A program made the position numbers and the translations under genes. From Bifidobacteriaceae bacterium (GTDB taxonomy: Bacteria > Actinomycetota > Actinomycetes > Actinomycetales > WQXJ01): 10,685 nt of DNA. The notes below the pieces were generated by a model, which made no database searches, was not told the origin of the DNA, and saw only the letters and a list, made by a program, of their open reading frames with translations. Shown piece by piece: positions 1 to 6,519 of this stretch (position 1 is its first letter; every line of letters begins with the position of its first letter). The stretch covers positions 1 through 10,685 of the forward strand of contig JAISCU010000307.1 of the NCBI GenBank assembly GCA_031265345.1. Reading direction: 5' to 3'.

Positions 1-279
1 CAGGGGACGCTCAGTTGTGAGCCCCGTTTCAGAACCTTGTTGGAGCCAGGCACCAAACTGGGTGCCCGAATTGGGCTCCCCGCCGAAGACCTGGGTCGAG
101 ACGGTCGCCTCCGGGCCCTACCGACCCCGGAGTCGGGGCCAGCGCGGAGATGGGTGGGCGGCATCGTCGCAGGGCGGTGGACGATGCCGCCCACCGGGCC
201 GGGAGCCCCGAGGCGTCTTGGCCGCTGATCGGGACAGCGGCTCGTCGGAGACGGCCTTTCGCGGAGCCCCGGCGGCGCC
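1..279. other. Non-coding region downstream of prpC
   Basis: No convincing gene lies here. The open frames are arginine/proline-rich with no recognisable domain, as expected by chance in GC-rich DNA. The stretch is rich in inverted repeats. GGAGCC (42-47) pairs with GGCTCC (74-79), enclosing GGCACC (49-54) and GGTGCC (61-66). A short CCGAC/GTCGG dyad lies near 121-136, and a strong hairpin at 153-195 is listed separately. It is most likely the 3' untranslated and termination region of prpC, possibly also of a rightward gene lying outside the window. Confidence 0.5.
153..195 (-). terminator. Perfect 16-bp hairpin, probable prpC terminator
   Basis: GGTGGGCGGCATCGTC (153-168) is exactly complementary to GACGATGCCGCCCACC (180-195), with an 11-base loop. 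It lies about 85 bases beyond the prpC stop codon. No T-run follows on either strand, so it would be a U-less, actinobacterial-style terminator or an mRNA-stabilising hairpin. The perfect symmetry means it could act on both strands. That it terminates prpC is inferred from position. Confidence 0.5.
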
Positions 280-1428
280 CTAAACCAGCATCAATTCTGG
301 TTCCGGGCGCGGGTCGGACGGGCGGACCACCGGGCGCTCGGCCGGGCCGTTGTACACGGACAGCGGCCGGATCAGTTGGTTCTCCTGGAGCTGCTCCATG
401 ATGTGCGCCGTCCAGCCGGTGATACGGGAGGCGACGAACAGCGGCGTGAAGGTGGCGGTGTCGAAGCCCATCAGGTGGTAGGCCGGGCCGGACGGGTAGT
501 CGAGGTTCGGCTGGATAGCCTTGCGCGAGGTCATGGCGTCGTTCAGGGCGTCGTACAGCGCGGCCATGTCGGGACGCTGATAGTGGTCGACCAGCCGGTC
601 GAGCGCCTGTTTCATGGTCGGCACCCGCGAGTCGCCGTTCTTGTACACGCGATGCCCAAAGCCCATGATCTTGCGCTTCTGGGCGAGCGCGCCATCCAGC
701 CAGTCGGCGGCCTTGTCAGCGTGCCCGACCTCCTGGAACACGTCCATCACGGCCTCGTTCGCGCCGCCGTGCAGCGGACCCTTCAGCGCGCCGATAGCAC
801 CGACAACCGCCGAGTACAGGTCCGAGAGCGTTGACGTGATGACCCGCGCCGTGAAGGTCGAGGCGTTGAACGAATGCTCGGCGTAGAGCACCATCGACAC
901 CCGGAAGCAGTCCACCACGGTCTGGTCCGGCACTTCCCCGAAGGTCATGCGCAGGAAGTTCGAGCAGTAGTCCAGGTCCTCGCGCGGCCCCACCATGCCC
1001 TGGCCGCGACGGCGGCGCTGGTCGTAGGCGATGATCCCCGGAATCTGTGCGAACAGCCGCAGGGCCTTGGCCTGGTTGGAGACGGGGCTCTGATCCCAAG
1101 CACCGGGGTCGGTGGTGCCCAGGTAGCTGACAGCGGTGCGCAGCACGTCCATGGGGTGGGCGCTCAACGGGATGGCGTCGATCACGGCCTTGGTGTGCGC
1201 GGTCATGGCCCGCTGGGAGCGCTCGATCTCCGTGAAGACCTCGAGCTGCGAGGCGGTCGGCAGCTCGCCGTTCCAGAGCAGGTAGGCCACCTCCTCGAAG
1301 GAGCACCGCTCCGCCAGCTGCTGCACCGGATAGCCCCGGTAGAGCAGCGAGTTCGTTTCAGGGTTGACGCTGGACACAGCGGTCACATCGACGGTGACGC
1401 CGTAGAGGCCTTTACGGATTTCGGTCAT
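280..1428 (-). CDS. prpC: 2-methylcitrate synthase (citrate synthase family)
   Basis: This enzyme condenses propionyl-CoA with oxaloacetate to 2-methylcitrate, the entry step of the cytosolic methylcitrate cycle. The protein has 382 residues, normal for the family. Citrate synthase landmarks are present: EHSFNAST around residues 184-191, GPLHGG with His220, the family signature GFGHRVYKNGDSR (256-268) with His259, and Asp323 in FDTATFTPLF. These correspond to the catalytic His/His/Asp triad. The C-terminal NQLIRPLSVYNGP is typical of actinobacterial methylcitrate synthases. The ATG at 1428 is preceded by GAGGAA about 8 bases upstream. The frame stays open further upstream only as low-complexity Arg/Pro sequence, which I reject. 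It diverges from prpD-prpB. A plain citrate synthase is possible from sequence alone, but the prpD/prpB neighbours favour PrpC. Confidence 0.93.
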   Translation of the reverse strand: MTEIRKGLYGVTVDVTAVSSVNPETNSLLYRGYPVQQLAERCSFEEVAYLLWNGELPTASQLEVFTEIERSQRAMTAHTKAVIDAIPLSAHPMDVLRTAVSYLGTTDPGAWDQSPVSNQAKALRLFAQIPGIIAYDQRRRRGQGMVGPREDLDYCSNFLRMTFGEVPDQTVVDCFRVSMVLYAEHSFNASTFTARVITSTLSDLYSAVVGAIGALKGPLHGGANEAVMDVFQEVGHADKAADWLDGALAQKRKIMGFGHRVYKNGDSRVPTMKQALDRLVDHYQRPDMAALYDALNDAMTSRKAIQPNLDYPSGPAYHLMGFDTATFTPLFVASRITGWTAHIMEQLQENQLIRPLSVYNGPAERPVVRPSDPRPEPELMLV

Positions 1429-1703
1429 GGCCGGTTCCTCGTTTCTTGTGATGGGCTTGGTGCCCGTCGGCAGACAACAGTTCGGGGGAACCGGGGGATT
1501 CGTGGGGCCGCTCCAGGAGCGTTCGGCGGTGTCCGATGCCGTCTGGTCAAGCCGGCCCGGCCCCGCCGAGTCCCGATGGCGCGGCTTGACAGTCGCTGCG
1601 CCAAGGTGTGGCGTTGGACGCTTCGCGGCGGTCGCGGCACACGGCCTGTGGCTGGTCGTAATGTGCCGCGTCGCGTGTGGCGCGCGCCGCCGCTTCACAA
1701 GTC

Positions 1704-1732
1704 ATGCTAACACCCGAAATTGGCAATGTTGA
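1704..1732 (-). promoter_or_regulatory. Candidate prpC promoter
   Basis: Read on the minus strand, TCAACA (1732-1727, 4 of 6 to TTGACA) is followed by exactly 17 bases and then TAGCAT (1709-1704), a good actinobacterial TANNNT -10 box. Start of transcription would fall near 1697, giving a leader of about 270 bases. This is assigned by pattern only. Confidence 0.35.
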
Positions 1733-1757
1733 CGCAAAGGTGTGACCATAGTGGGTA
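1729..1757 (+). promoter_or_regulatory. Candidate prpDB promoter
   Basis: TTGACG (1729-1734), then 17 bases, then TGGGTA (1752-1757), a weak -10. The -35 overlaps the -35 of the candidate prpC promoter by four bases, so the two divergent promoters could share one regulator site. The leader to prpD would be about 155 bases. The weak -10 box limits confidence. Confidence 0.28.
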
Positions 1758-1919
1758 GAGGTCGGCTGAATCGGGGTGTGTTTGTGCTCATTCCGGCCCG
1801 GTTGGCCTCAGGGCGGACTCCCCCTTCTTCCGTTCGCCGACCGCTGACCGCCGACCTGGGCGCCCCCTGAACCCGGTCCCGGACAGCGCCAGAGAACCGA
1901 GCCAGAAAGAAGGTCCCAG

Positions 1920-3431
1920 GTGATAACCCACCAGGTCCGAGTCCATGAACGCGGCCAATCCCTCCAACGAATCGAGCAGTTGGCCTGGAAGATCGCCGAG
2001 GTCGCCGCCGATCCGGTGCCGGTCGAGCCCGAAGTGAGCGAGATGGTGATCAACCGGATCATCGACAACGCCGCCGTGGCCGCAGCCTCCCTAGGTCGGC
2101 CGCCGGTCGTGGCCGCCCGCGCCCAGGCCGAAGCCCATCCGTACTCGCCCGGCGCAACCGTTTTCGGAGTGGTGGCGGACGCGCGGTTCTCGCCCGAATG
2201 GGCCTCCTGGGCCAATTCCGTGGCGGTCCGGGAGCTCGATTTCCACGACACCTTCCTGGCCGCCGAATACTCGCACCCCGGCGACAACATTCCACCGCTA
2301 CTTGCTGTGGCGCAACATAGACGACTTGACGGCCAGGCCCTGCTGCGCGGCATCGTCACCGCCTATGAGATCCAAGTCGACCTGGTCAAGGCCATCTCGC
2401 TGCATGCCCACAAGATCGACCATGTGGCCCATCTGGGGCCATCGGTCGCGGCCGGGCTAGGGACAATGCTGGGGCTGCCGGTCGAGACCATCTACCAGGC
2501 GATCGGCCAGGCGCTGCACTGCACCACCGCCACCCGCCAATCGCGCAAAGGCGCGATCTCCTCATGGAAGGCCTACGCCCCCGCGCTGGCGGGCAAGATC
2601 GCTATCGAGGCGGTCGACCGGGCGATGCGCGGCCAAGGCTCGCCCTCGCCGATCTACGAAGGCGAGGACGGCGTGATCGCCTGGCTGCTGGATGGTCCCG
2701 ATGCCGATTACGTGGTGCCGCTGCCCGCGCCGGGCGAGCCGAAGCGCGCCATCCTGGACACCTACACCAAGGAGCACTCGGCCGAATACCAAGCCCAGGC
2801 CTGGATCGACTTGGCACGGCGTTTGCGCCGCCTGTATCCCGAGGTGGCCGATCCGGCCCAGGTCGAGTCGATCGTGATCGCGACCTCGCACCACACGCAC
2901 TACGTGATCGGGTCCGGCTCCGGCGACCCGCAGAAGTACGACCCGACTGCTTCACGTGAGACGCTCGACCATTCGATCCCGTACATCTTCGCGGTGGCTC
3001 TGCAGGACGGGGCGTGGCACCACGTCTCCTCTTATTCGTCCGAGCGGGCCTCGCGGCCGGAGACCGTGGCGCTGTGGCACAAGATCACCACCGTCGAGGA
3101 CCCCGCGTGGACCGAGCGCTATCACTCGAACGATCCGTCTTTGAAGGCCTTCGGCGGACGGGTCGAGATCACCCTGGCCGATGGCCGCGTGATCGTTGAC
3201 GAGATCGCAGTGGCGGACGCCCATCCGCTGGGGGCACGGCCCTTCGCACGGGCTGACTACATCTCCAAGTTCCGTTCCCTGGCCGGGGACGTGCTGGACC
3301 GGGCCGAGATGGACCGCTTCCTGGGCCTGGCCGAGCGCTTGGCGTCGCTGAGCCCTGACGAGGTGGGTCGACTGACCATCGTGGCCCGGCCGGAGTCGCT
3401 GCCGGGGGCGAGTCTGGAGGGGCTGTTCTGA
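1920..3431 (+). CDS. prpD: 2-methylcitrate dehydratase (MmgE/PrpD family)
   Basis: This enzyme dehydrates 2-methylcitrate towards 2-methyl-cis-aconitate, the second step of the methylcitrate cycle. It belongs to the cofactor-free MmgE/PrpD fold, not the iron-sulfur aconitases. The 503-residue length is normal. The helical N-terminal domain contains [13 protein letters not shown] (20-32), [16 protein letters not shown] (42-57), DFHD (107-110) and HPGDN (119-123). The conserved [13 protein letters not shown] lies at 209-221, and the C-terminal lid includes [16 protein letters not shown] (284-299) and [20 protein letters not shown] (331-350). The start is GTG at 1920, with GAAGG 6 bases upstream; the MI(T/N)H N-terminus fits homologues. 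The stop overlaps the start of prpB by one base, implying translational coupling. Confidence 0.94.
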   Translation: MITHQVRVHERGQSLQRIEQLAWKIAEVAADPVPVEPEVSEMVINRIIDNAAVAAASLGRPPVVAARAQAEAHPYSPGATVFGVVADARFSPEWASWANSVAVRELDFHDTFLAAEYSHPGDNIPPLLAVAQHRRLDGQALLRGIVTAYEIQVDLVKAISLHAHKIDHVAHLGPSVAAGLGTMLGLPVETIYQAIGQALHCTTATRQSRKGAISSWKAYAPALAGKIAIEAVDRAMRGQGSPSPIYEGEDGVIAWLLDGPDADYVVPLPAPGEPKRAILDTYTKEHSAEYQAQAWIDLARRLRRLYPEVADPAQVESIVIATSHHTHYVIGSGSGDPQKYDPTASRETLDHSIPYIFAVALQDGAWHHVSSYSSERASRPETVALWHKITTVEDPAWTERYHSNDPSLKAFGGRVEITLADGRVIVDEIAVADAHPLGARPFARADYISKFRSLAGDVLDRAEMDRFLGLAERLASLSPDEVGRLTIVARPESLPGASLEGLF

Positions 3432-4324
3432 TGCTGTACTCACGGATTGCGCCTTCCGCCAAGCGCGCAGCCCTGCGCGCCGCCCTGGCGTCGGGGCAGA
3501 TTCAGCGCTTCCCCGGCGCCTTCAACCCGCTCAGCGCGAAGCTGATCCAAGCCAAGGGCATGGAGGGGGTCTACGTCTCCGGGGCTGTCATCTCGGCCGA
3601 CCTGGGGCTGCCGGACATCGGGCTGACCACCGCGACCGAGGTGGCGACGCGGGCCGGGCAGATCGCCCGGGTCACCGACCTGCCGGTGCTGGCCGACGCG
3701 GACACTGGTTTCGGCGAACCGATGAACGTCGCCCGGACGGTCCAGACCATGGAAGATGCTGGGCTCGCGGGAATCCACATCGAGGATCAGGTGAACCCCA
3801 AGCGCTGTGGGCATCTGGACGGCAAGCAGGTGGTCGATCTGGCCACGGCCTTGGGCCGGATCAAAGCGGCGGTCGAGGCGCGGCGCGACCCCGATTTCTT
3901 GATCATGGCGCGGACCGACGTGCGCGGGGTCGATGGCTTGGCGGCGGCCGCGGACCGCGCCAGGGCCTTGGTGGACGCGGGGGCTGATGCCATCTTCCCG
4001 GAGGCCATGGCCTCGCTGGAGGAGTTCGCCGCCATCCGCGCGGCGGTCTCCGTGCCCGTCTTGGCGAACATGACGGAGTTCGGCAAGTCCGAGTTGTTCA
4101 CGGTGTCCCAGTTGGCGGACGTGGGAGTGAATATGGTGATCTTCCCGGTCTCCTTGCTGCGCCTGGCCATGGGGCTGGCGGATCGCGCGCTGACAGAACT
4201 GGCCGAGCACGGCTCCCTGGCGGACTGCGTGCCCCAGATGCAGACCCGCGCCGACCTGTACGAACTGCTGGACTACGAGTCCTACGCCCAGTTCGACAGC
4301 GAGCTGTTCAACTTCCGCCTCTAG
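3431..4324 (+). CDS. prpB: 2-methylisocitrate lyase
   Basis: This enzyme cleaves 2-methylisocitrate to pyruvate and succinate, the last step of the methylcitrate cycle. The protein has 297 residues, usual for PrpB and much shorter than isocitrate lyase AceA. It is a phosphoenolpyruvate mutase/isocitrate lyase-type barrel. The catalytic loop KRCGH is at 124-128 (Cys126), the metal-binding DADTGFG at 89-95 (Asp89, Asp91), Glu118 in GIHIEDQ, and Arg161 in MARTD. The ATG at 3431 shares its A with the prpD stop codon (TGATG), so translation is probably coupled to prpD. The gene is followed by a palindromic repeat pair (4367-4543) rather than a classical terminator. Confidence 0.95.
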   Translation: MLYSRIAPSAKRAALRAALASGQIQRFPGAFNPLSAKLIQAKGMEGVYVSGAVISADLGLPDIGLTTATEVATRAGQIARVTDLPVLADADTGFGEPMNVARTVQTMEDAGLAGIHIEDQVNPKRCGHLDGKQVVDLATALGRIKAAVEARRDPDFLIMARTDVRGVDGLAAAADRARALVDAGADAIFPEAMASLEEFAAIRAAVSVPVLANMTEFGKSELFTVSQLADVGVNMVIFPVSLLRLAMGLADRALTELAEHGSLADCVPQMQTRADLYELLDYESYAQFDSELFNFRL

Positions 4325-4366
4325 CCCCAAGGCCGTGCTGCGGCTGCCCGGTTTGGCCGCGGGGCG

Positions 4367-4439
4367 CCGAAATGCGGGTAGAACGCGTTCGTGGTCGCGG
4401 CACCCGTGCCACGAACACCGTCAAGGCGCAATTCACGCC
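4367..4439. repeat. 73-bp palindromic repeat, copy 1
   Basis: This matches the copy at 4471-4543 at 70 of 73 positions, on a 104-bp period. Each copy is an imperfect dyad: GAAATGCG near the left end faces CGCAATTC here (CGCATTTC, perfect, in copy 2), and TTCGTGG faces CCACGAA. It also contains the perfect 10-bp palindrome GAACGCGTTC. Copy 1 additionally has a central GGCAC/GTGCC hairpin. It lies 43 bases after prpB, so it may end or stabilise the prpDB transcript. It may equally be a dispersed REP-like element. Confidence 0.8.
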
Positions 4440-4470
4440 CGCACCCGGCGCCCACGACGGCCGCAGGAGC

Positions 4471-4543
4471 CCGAAATGCGGGTAGAACGCGTTCGTGGTC
4501 GCGCCGCCCGTGCCACGAACACCGTCAAGGCGCATTTCACGCC
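4471..4543. repeat. 73-bp palindromic repeat, copy 2
   Basis: This is the second direct copy. The three differences from copy 1 are in the central loop (two) and in the right outer arm (one). Here the outer arms GAAATGCG and CGCATTTC pair perfectly, so the long dyad is better preserved than in copy 1. It ends about 50 bases before the vapB promoter. Confidence 0.8.
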
Positions 4544-4596
4544 GGAAACTGCGCAACGGGACCCGGCGGCGACATGAACGGGCGGCAAATGGGTTT

Positions 4597-4613
4597 GTGC
4601 TACAATGTAGCAC
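4597..4613 (+). promoter_or_regulatory. Operator/-10 of first toxin-antitoxin operon
   Basis: GTGCTACAATGTAGCAC is a perfect inverted repeat of 8-bp arms around a single A. It contains TACAAT (4601-4606), 5 of 6 to the -10 consensus. The ATG of the antitoxin begins at 4615, just where transcription should start, so the mRNA is probably leaderless, and no ribosome-binding site is seen. The dyad covering the -10 is the classical arrangement for autorepression by an antitoxin or toxin-antitoxin complex. No convincing -35 is visible. Confidence 0.7.
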
Positions 4614-4614
4614 T

Positions 4615-4884
4615 ATGACTACGGCCATCGGTATTCGAGAGCTCAAACAGAACGCCTCCCAGGTCGTGGCCAGGGCCGCGCGCGGCGAGACGCTGACCGT
4701 CACCGACCGCGGACGCCCGGTGGCGAGGCTGGTGCCGCTGGCCGAATCGCGCCGCGACCAGCTGCTTCAGGAGGGCCGATTGAGAGCCGCCACAAGATCG
4801 CTGGCCGACCTCCCCGAACCCCTCCCCGCCGCGAGGCCCTCCCTGTCCGAATTGTTGATAGCCGACCGCGAGGACCGGCTCTGA
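4615..4884 (+). CDS. vapB: Phd/YefM-type antitoxin of a VapBC module
   Basis: The protein has 89 residues. The N-terminal half (about 3-42), with IGIRELKQNASQVVARAARG and TVTDRGRPVARLVPL, is the Phd/YefM DNA-binding and dimerisation fold. The C-terminal half (about 45-89), charged and proline-rich, is the expected flexible toxin-neutralising tail. It should bind and inhibit the adjacent PIN-domain toxin and repress its own operon through the palindrome at 4597-4613. I chose the ATG at 4615 because it sits right after the -10/operator and the family's N-terminus begins here. An upstream in-frame extension would run through the 73-bp repeat. The stop overlaps the vapC start (TGATG). The symbol is by partner; family membership is Phd-like rather than ribbon-helix-helix. 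Confidence 0.88.
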   Translation: MTTAIGIRELKQNASQVVARAARGETLTVTDRGRPVARLVPLAESRRDQLLQEGRLRAATRSLADLPEPLPAARPSLSELLIADREDRL

Positions 4885-5285
4885 TGCCCTACTATTTCGA
4901 TTCCTCGGCCATTGTCAAACTGGTCAGGACGGAGGCCGAGACCGTCGCGTTGCGCTCGTGGCTCCGTTCGGGCGAGCGGGTCATGACTTCGGACCTGGCC
5001 AGGACCGAGGTGGCCAGGACAGTCCGTCGGCACGCGTCCGCAGCCGCCGCCCAGGCCGAGGCTGTTCTGGCCACTTTCGACATTTTCGGACTCGGCACGC
5101 CCGAATACCTGCAGGCCGGGATGCTCCCGCCGCCCGAACTCAGAAGTCTCGACGCGCTCCACTTGGCCGCCGCCATGACGCTGCGGCCCGAACTGGACGG
5201 TTTGGTCACCTACGACGACAGGCTGGCCGATGCCGCCGCCCGGCTCGGCGTCCAAGTCCTGTCGCCGGGGCGTTCGCCTGCCTGA
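4884..5285 (+). CDS. vapC: VapC-family PIN-domain toxin (ribonuclease)
   Basis: The 133-residue PIN domain is expected to be a Mg2+-dependent endoribonuclease held inactive by the preceding antitoxin. The four acidic active-site positions are visible: Asp6 in YYFDSSAIVKL, Glu42 in ARTEVART, Asp90 in SLDALHLAAA and Asp111 (or 112) in TYDDRLADAA. The C-terminus GVQVLSPG is typical of this VapC subgroup. Length is normal and no residue is missing, so it looks intact. Its ATG overlaps the antitoxin stop by one base, giving one co-translated operon. The RNA target cannot be told from the sequence. The 3' end resembles the vapC remnant near 6655. Confidence 0.92.
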   Translation: MPYYFDSSAIVKLVRTEAETVALRSWLRSGERVMTSDLARTEVARTVRRHASAAAAQAEAVLATFDIFGLGTPEYLQAGMLPPPELRSLDALHLAAAMTLRPELDGLVTYDDRLADAAARLGVQVLSPGRSPA

Positions 5286-5402
5286 ACGGCAACTTGCCTG
5301 CGCGCGCGAGCCGCCCCAGCGGCATGCGGCGTGTCGTGTACCCGGACACGTCGGCCCCGGCTGCGGAGACGGGCACGGGGCCCTGAGCGTGTGCGCCAGG
5401 CC

Positions 5403-5503
5403 GGGACGGCGGCATCGGGCGAATCAGGCTCGGTAGGAAGAGGTCCGTCCCCCGACTAGGCCGGGAACCGTCCCGTGCTTGGGATGGGCGATGCCGCCGT
5501 CCC
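5403..5503. repeat. 101-bp inverted-repeat-ended element, copy 1
   Basis: The ends GGGACGGCGGCATCG (5403-5417) and CGATGCCGCCGTCCC (5489-5503) are perfect 15-bp inverted repeats. The interior carries two related motifs, GGTCCGTCCCCC (5442-5453) and GGAACCGTCCCG. A second copy lies at 6692-6793 with roughly 88% identity and one 1-base indel. It has no coding capacity. Size and symmetry suggest a MITE or REP/BIME-like mobile palindrome. A transcript would form a long hairpin, so it may also act as a terminator for vapC. Confidence 0.75.
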
Positions 5504-5564
5504 CGTTCGCGCATCGGGCCTGGTCGCGAGGCCGCATCCGAGCAGTCCTTTTCTGCGCGCCGTG

Positions 5565-5584
5565 GATGCGGTAGCATCAGATGC
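5565..5584 (+). promoter_or_regulatory. Operator/-10 of second toxin-antitoxin operon
   Basis: The motif GATGC/GCATC is repeated: GATGC (5565-5569), GCATC (5574-5578) and GATGC (5580-5584), forming two overlapping dyads with 4-base and 1-base spacers. TAGCAT (5572-5577) is a good TANNNT -10 and the antitoxin ATG starts at 5585, eight bases later. This again points to a leaderless mRNA with the operator over the promoter. No clear -35 is seen. Confidence 0.55.
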
Positions 5585-5848
5585 ATGCGCACCACCCTGT
5601 CCGTCGATGATGACGTGCTGCAGGCCGCCAAGGAACTCGCGGCCCGGGACGGCAAGACCGCCGGGCAGGTCTTGTCAGACTTGGCCCGGTCGGCGTTGAC
5701 TGGAAGCGCCTCGGCCCATCAGGGCGCTGCGGCCGACCCGCTCGACGCCGAACTGGATCGGCGTTTCGGCATCCGGCCGCGTCGCGCGCCCGGCACGGTG
5801 ATCACCAACAGTCTGATCAACCGCATCAGAGCGGAAGAGGGGATATGA
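5585..5848 (+). CDS. vapB: Ribbon-helix-helix-type VapB antitoxin
   Basis: The protein has 87 residues. MRTTLSVDDDVLQAAKELAA at the N-terminus, followed by GKTAGQVLSDLARSAL (23-38), has the beta-strand/helix/helix pattern of ribbon-helix-helix VapB proteins common in actinobacteria. Residues about 40-87 would be the toxin-binding tail, with FGIRPRRAPGTVITNSLINR near the end as in many mycobacterial-type VapBs. It is unrelated in fold to the first antitoxin. The ATG at 5585 lies directly after the -10/operator, and no Shine-Dalgarno sequence is needed if the mRNA is leaderless. Its stop overlaps the toxin start (ATGA). Confidence 0.87.
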   Translation: MRTTLSVDDDVLQAAKELAARDGKTAGQVLSDLARSALTGSASAHQGAAADPLDAELDRRFGIRPRRAPGTVITNSLINRIRAEEGI

Positions 5849-6276
5849 GCCCGGCATTGCTGGACGTCACCGTCCTGCTGGCCCTTTTCGACGCCACCCA
5901 CACCGCGCACGCGGCCGCGTCCCGCTGGCTCACCGGAATGAATGACGACTGGGCCACCTGTGCCATCACCGAGAACGGATTCGCGCGGATTCGAGCCAAC
6001 CCTTCCTACCCGGCGCCTGTCACGGTCGCGGAATCACTGGGCGACCTGCGCAAAGCCCGCGAGCACGGCGGACACCAGTTCTGGCCCTGCGACTTGTCGG
6101 CGACGGACGCCACAGCCATCGACCCCACTCGCCTGCTCACGCCGAGCGCTATCACCGACGTGTACCTCCTGGCGCTCGCCGTCCGGCACGGCGGCCGCTT
6201 CGTCACGTTCGACCGGCGCATCACCATTGAAGCTGTGATCGGCGCGCGTCCCGACCACCTGGTGGTCCTTTCTTAG
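5845..6276 (+). CDS. vapC: VapC-family PIN-domain toxin, mycobacterial-type
   Basis: The 143-residue PIN-domain ribonuclease toxin has visible active-site acids: Asp7 in ALLDVTVLLALFD, Glu43 in ITENGFARI, Asp105 in ITDVYLLALA and Asp123 in FVTFDRRI. The spacing and the ITDVYLLALAVRHGGRFVTFD block match the PIN subgroup expanded in Mycobacterium tuberculosis. This is a different subgroup from the VapC ending at 5285. The ATG overlaps the antitoxin stop by 4 bases (ATGA), and GAGGGG lies a few bases upstream. It looks complete. The neutralising partner is the preceding antitoxin; the RNA target is unknown. Confidence 0.92.
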   Translation: MSPALLDVTVLLALFDATHTAHAAASRWLTGMNDDWATCAITENGFARIRANPSYPAPVTVAESLGDLRKAREHGGHQFWPCDLSATDATAIDPTRLLTPSAITDVYLLALAVRHGGRFVTFDRRITIEAVIGARPDHLVVLS

Positions 6277-6329
6277 CGGCTTCCTGGGGACCGGCGGATC
6301 ATCGGCGACCGATTCCTGGGGCAGACTCA

Positions 6330-6411
6330 TCGAGCGCCCACATTTGCACCGCCGGATCGTTCGAGTGCCTAGAAATGCACGTCGGCGGACATCGAGTGCC
6401 TGGAAATGCAC
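6330..6411 (+). repeat. Three 20-bp dyad repeats on a 31-bp period
   Basis: Units start at 6330, 6361 and 6392, exactly 31 bases apart, and follow TCGAGTGCCTGGAAATGCAC with substitutions: the last two differ at one position, the first is more diverged. Each has a GTGC-N8-GCAC dyad (GCGC in the first unit). Spacers are 11 bases and unrelated. Thirty-one bases is about three helical turns, so the dyads would face the same side of the DNA, as in an iteron or operator array. Confidence 0.75.
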
Positions 6412-6462
6412 GCCATTCGAAACCGGCCGACTCGCTGACCTGCGCAAATGCAAAGCCTTCCC

Positions 6463-6513
6463 ATGCAAAAGTGGGCACTCGATGGGCTGGAGCGTGCAAA
6501 AGCAGGCACTCGA
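6463..6513 (-). repeat. Two inverted 20-bp dyad repeats, same 31-bp period
   Basis: Units at 6463-6482 and 6494-6513 are the reverse complement of the motif at 6330-6411, read as TCGAGTGCCTGCTTTTGCAC in the second. They are again 31 bases apart with an 11-base spacer. The dyad arms GTGC/GCAC are kept (GCAT in one arm of the first unit) while the 8 central bases vary. The two clusters face each other across about 51 bases (6412-6462). Confidence 0.72.
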
Positions 6514-6519
6514 CGCCGA

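Larger units (their letters stand above)
1429..1919. promoter_or_regulatory. Divergent prpC / prpD control region
   Basis: This 491-bp gap between divergently transcribed genes holds no credible gene. The least GC-rich part (about 1700-1760) carries the best promoter candidates, listed separately. Another perfect -35 hexamer, TTGACA, occurs on the + strand at 1586-1591 but only with a poor -10 partner (TGGCGT, 17 bases on). TTGGCAA (1720-1726) and GCAAA (1735-1739) weakly resemble the TTTGCAAA box I recall for mycobacterial PrpR, but no full copy is present. No regulator gene is seen in the window. Confidence 0.5.
5286..5584. other. Intergenic region between the two toxin-antitoxin operons
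   Basis: I see no gene. The region contains a small dyad CGTGTC/GACACG (about 5330-5350), the inverted-repeat-ended element at 5403-5503, and the promoter/operator of the second antitoxin at its right end. Long arginine-rich open frames on both strands have no family resemblance and cross these repeats. Confidence 0.5.

Noticed and set aside
1429..1698. N-terminal extension of prpC to 1698
   Set aside because: The extra 90 residues are low-complexity Arg/Pro/Thr sequence, the family starts at MTEIRKGLYG, and a good ribosome-binding site precedes 1428.
6330..6513. Regularly spaced repeats as a CRISPR array
   Set aside because: The units are 20 bp with only 11-base spacers, they vary between copies, they occur in both orientations, and no cas gene is present.
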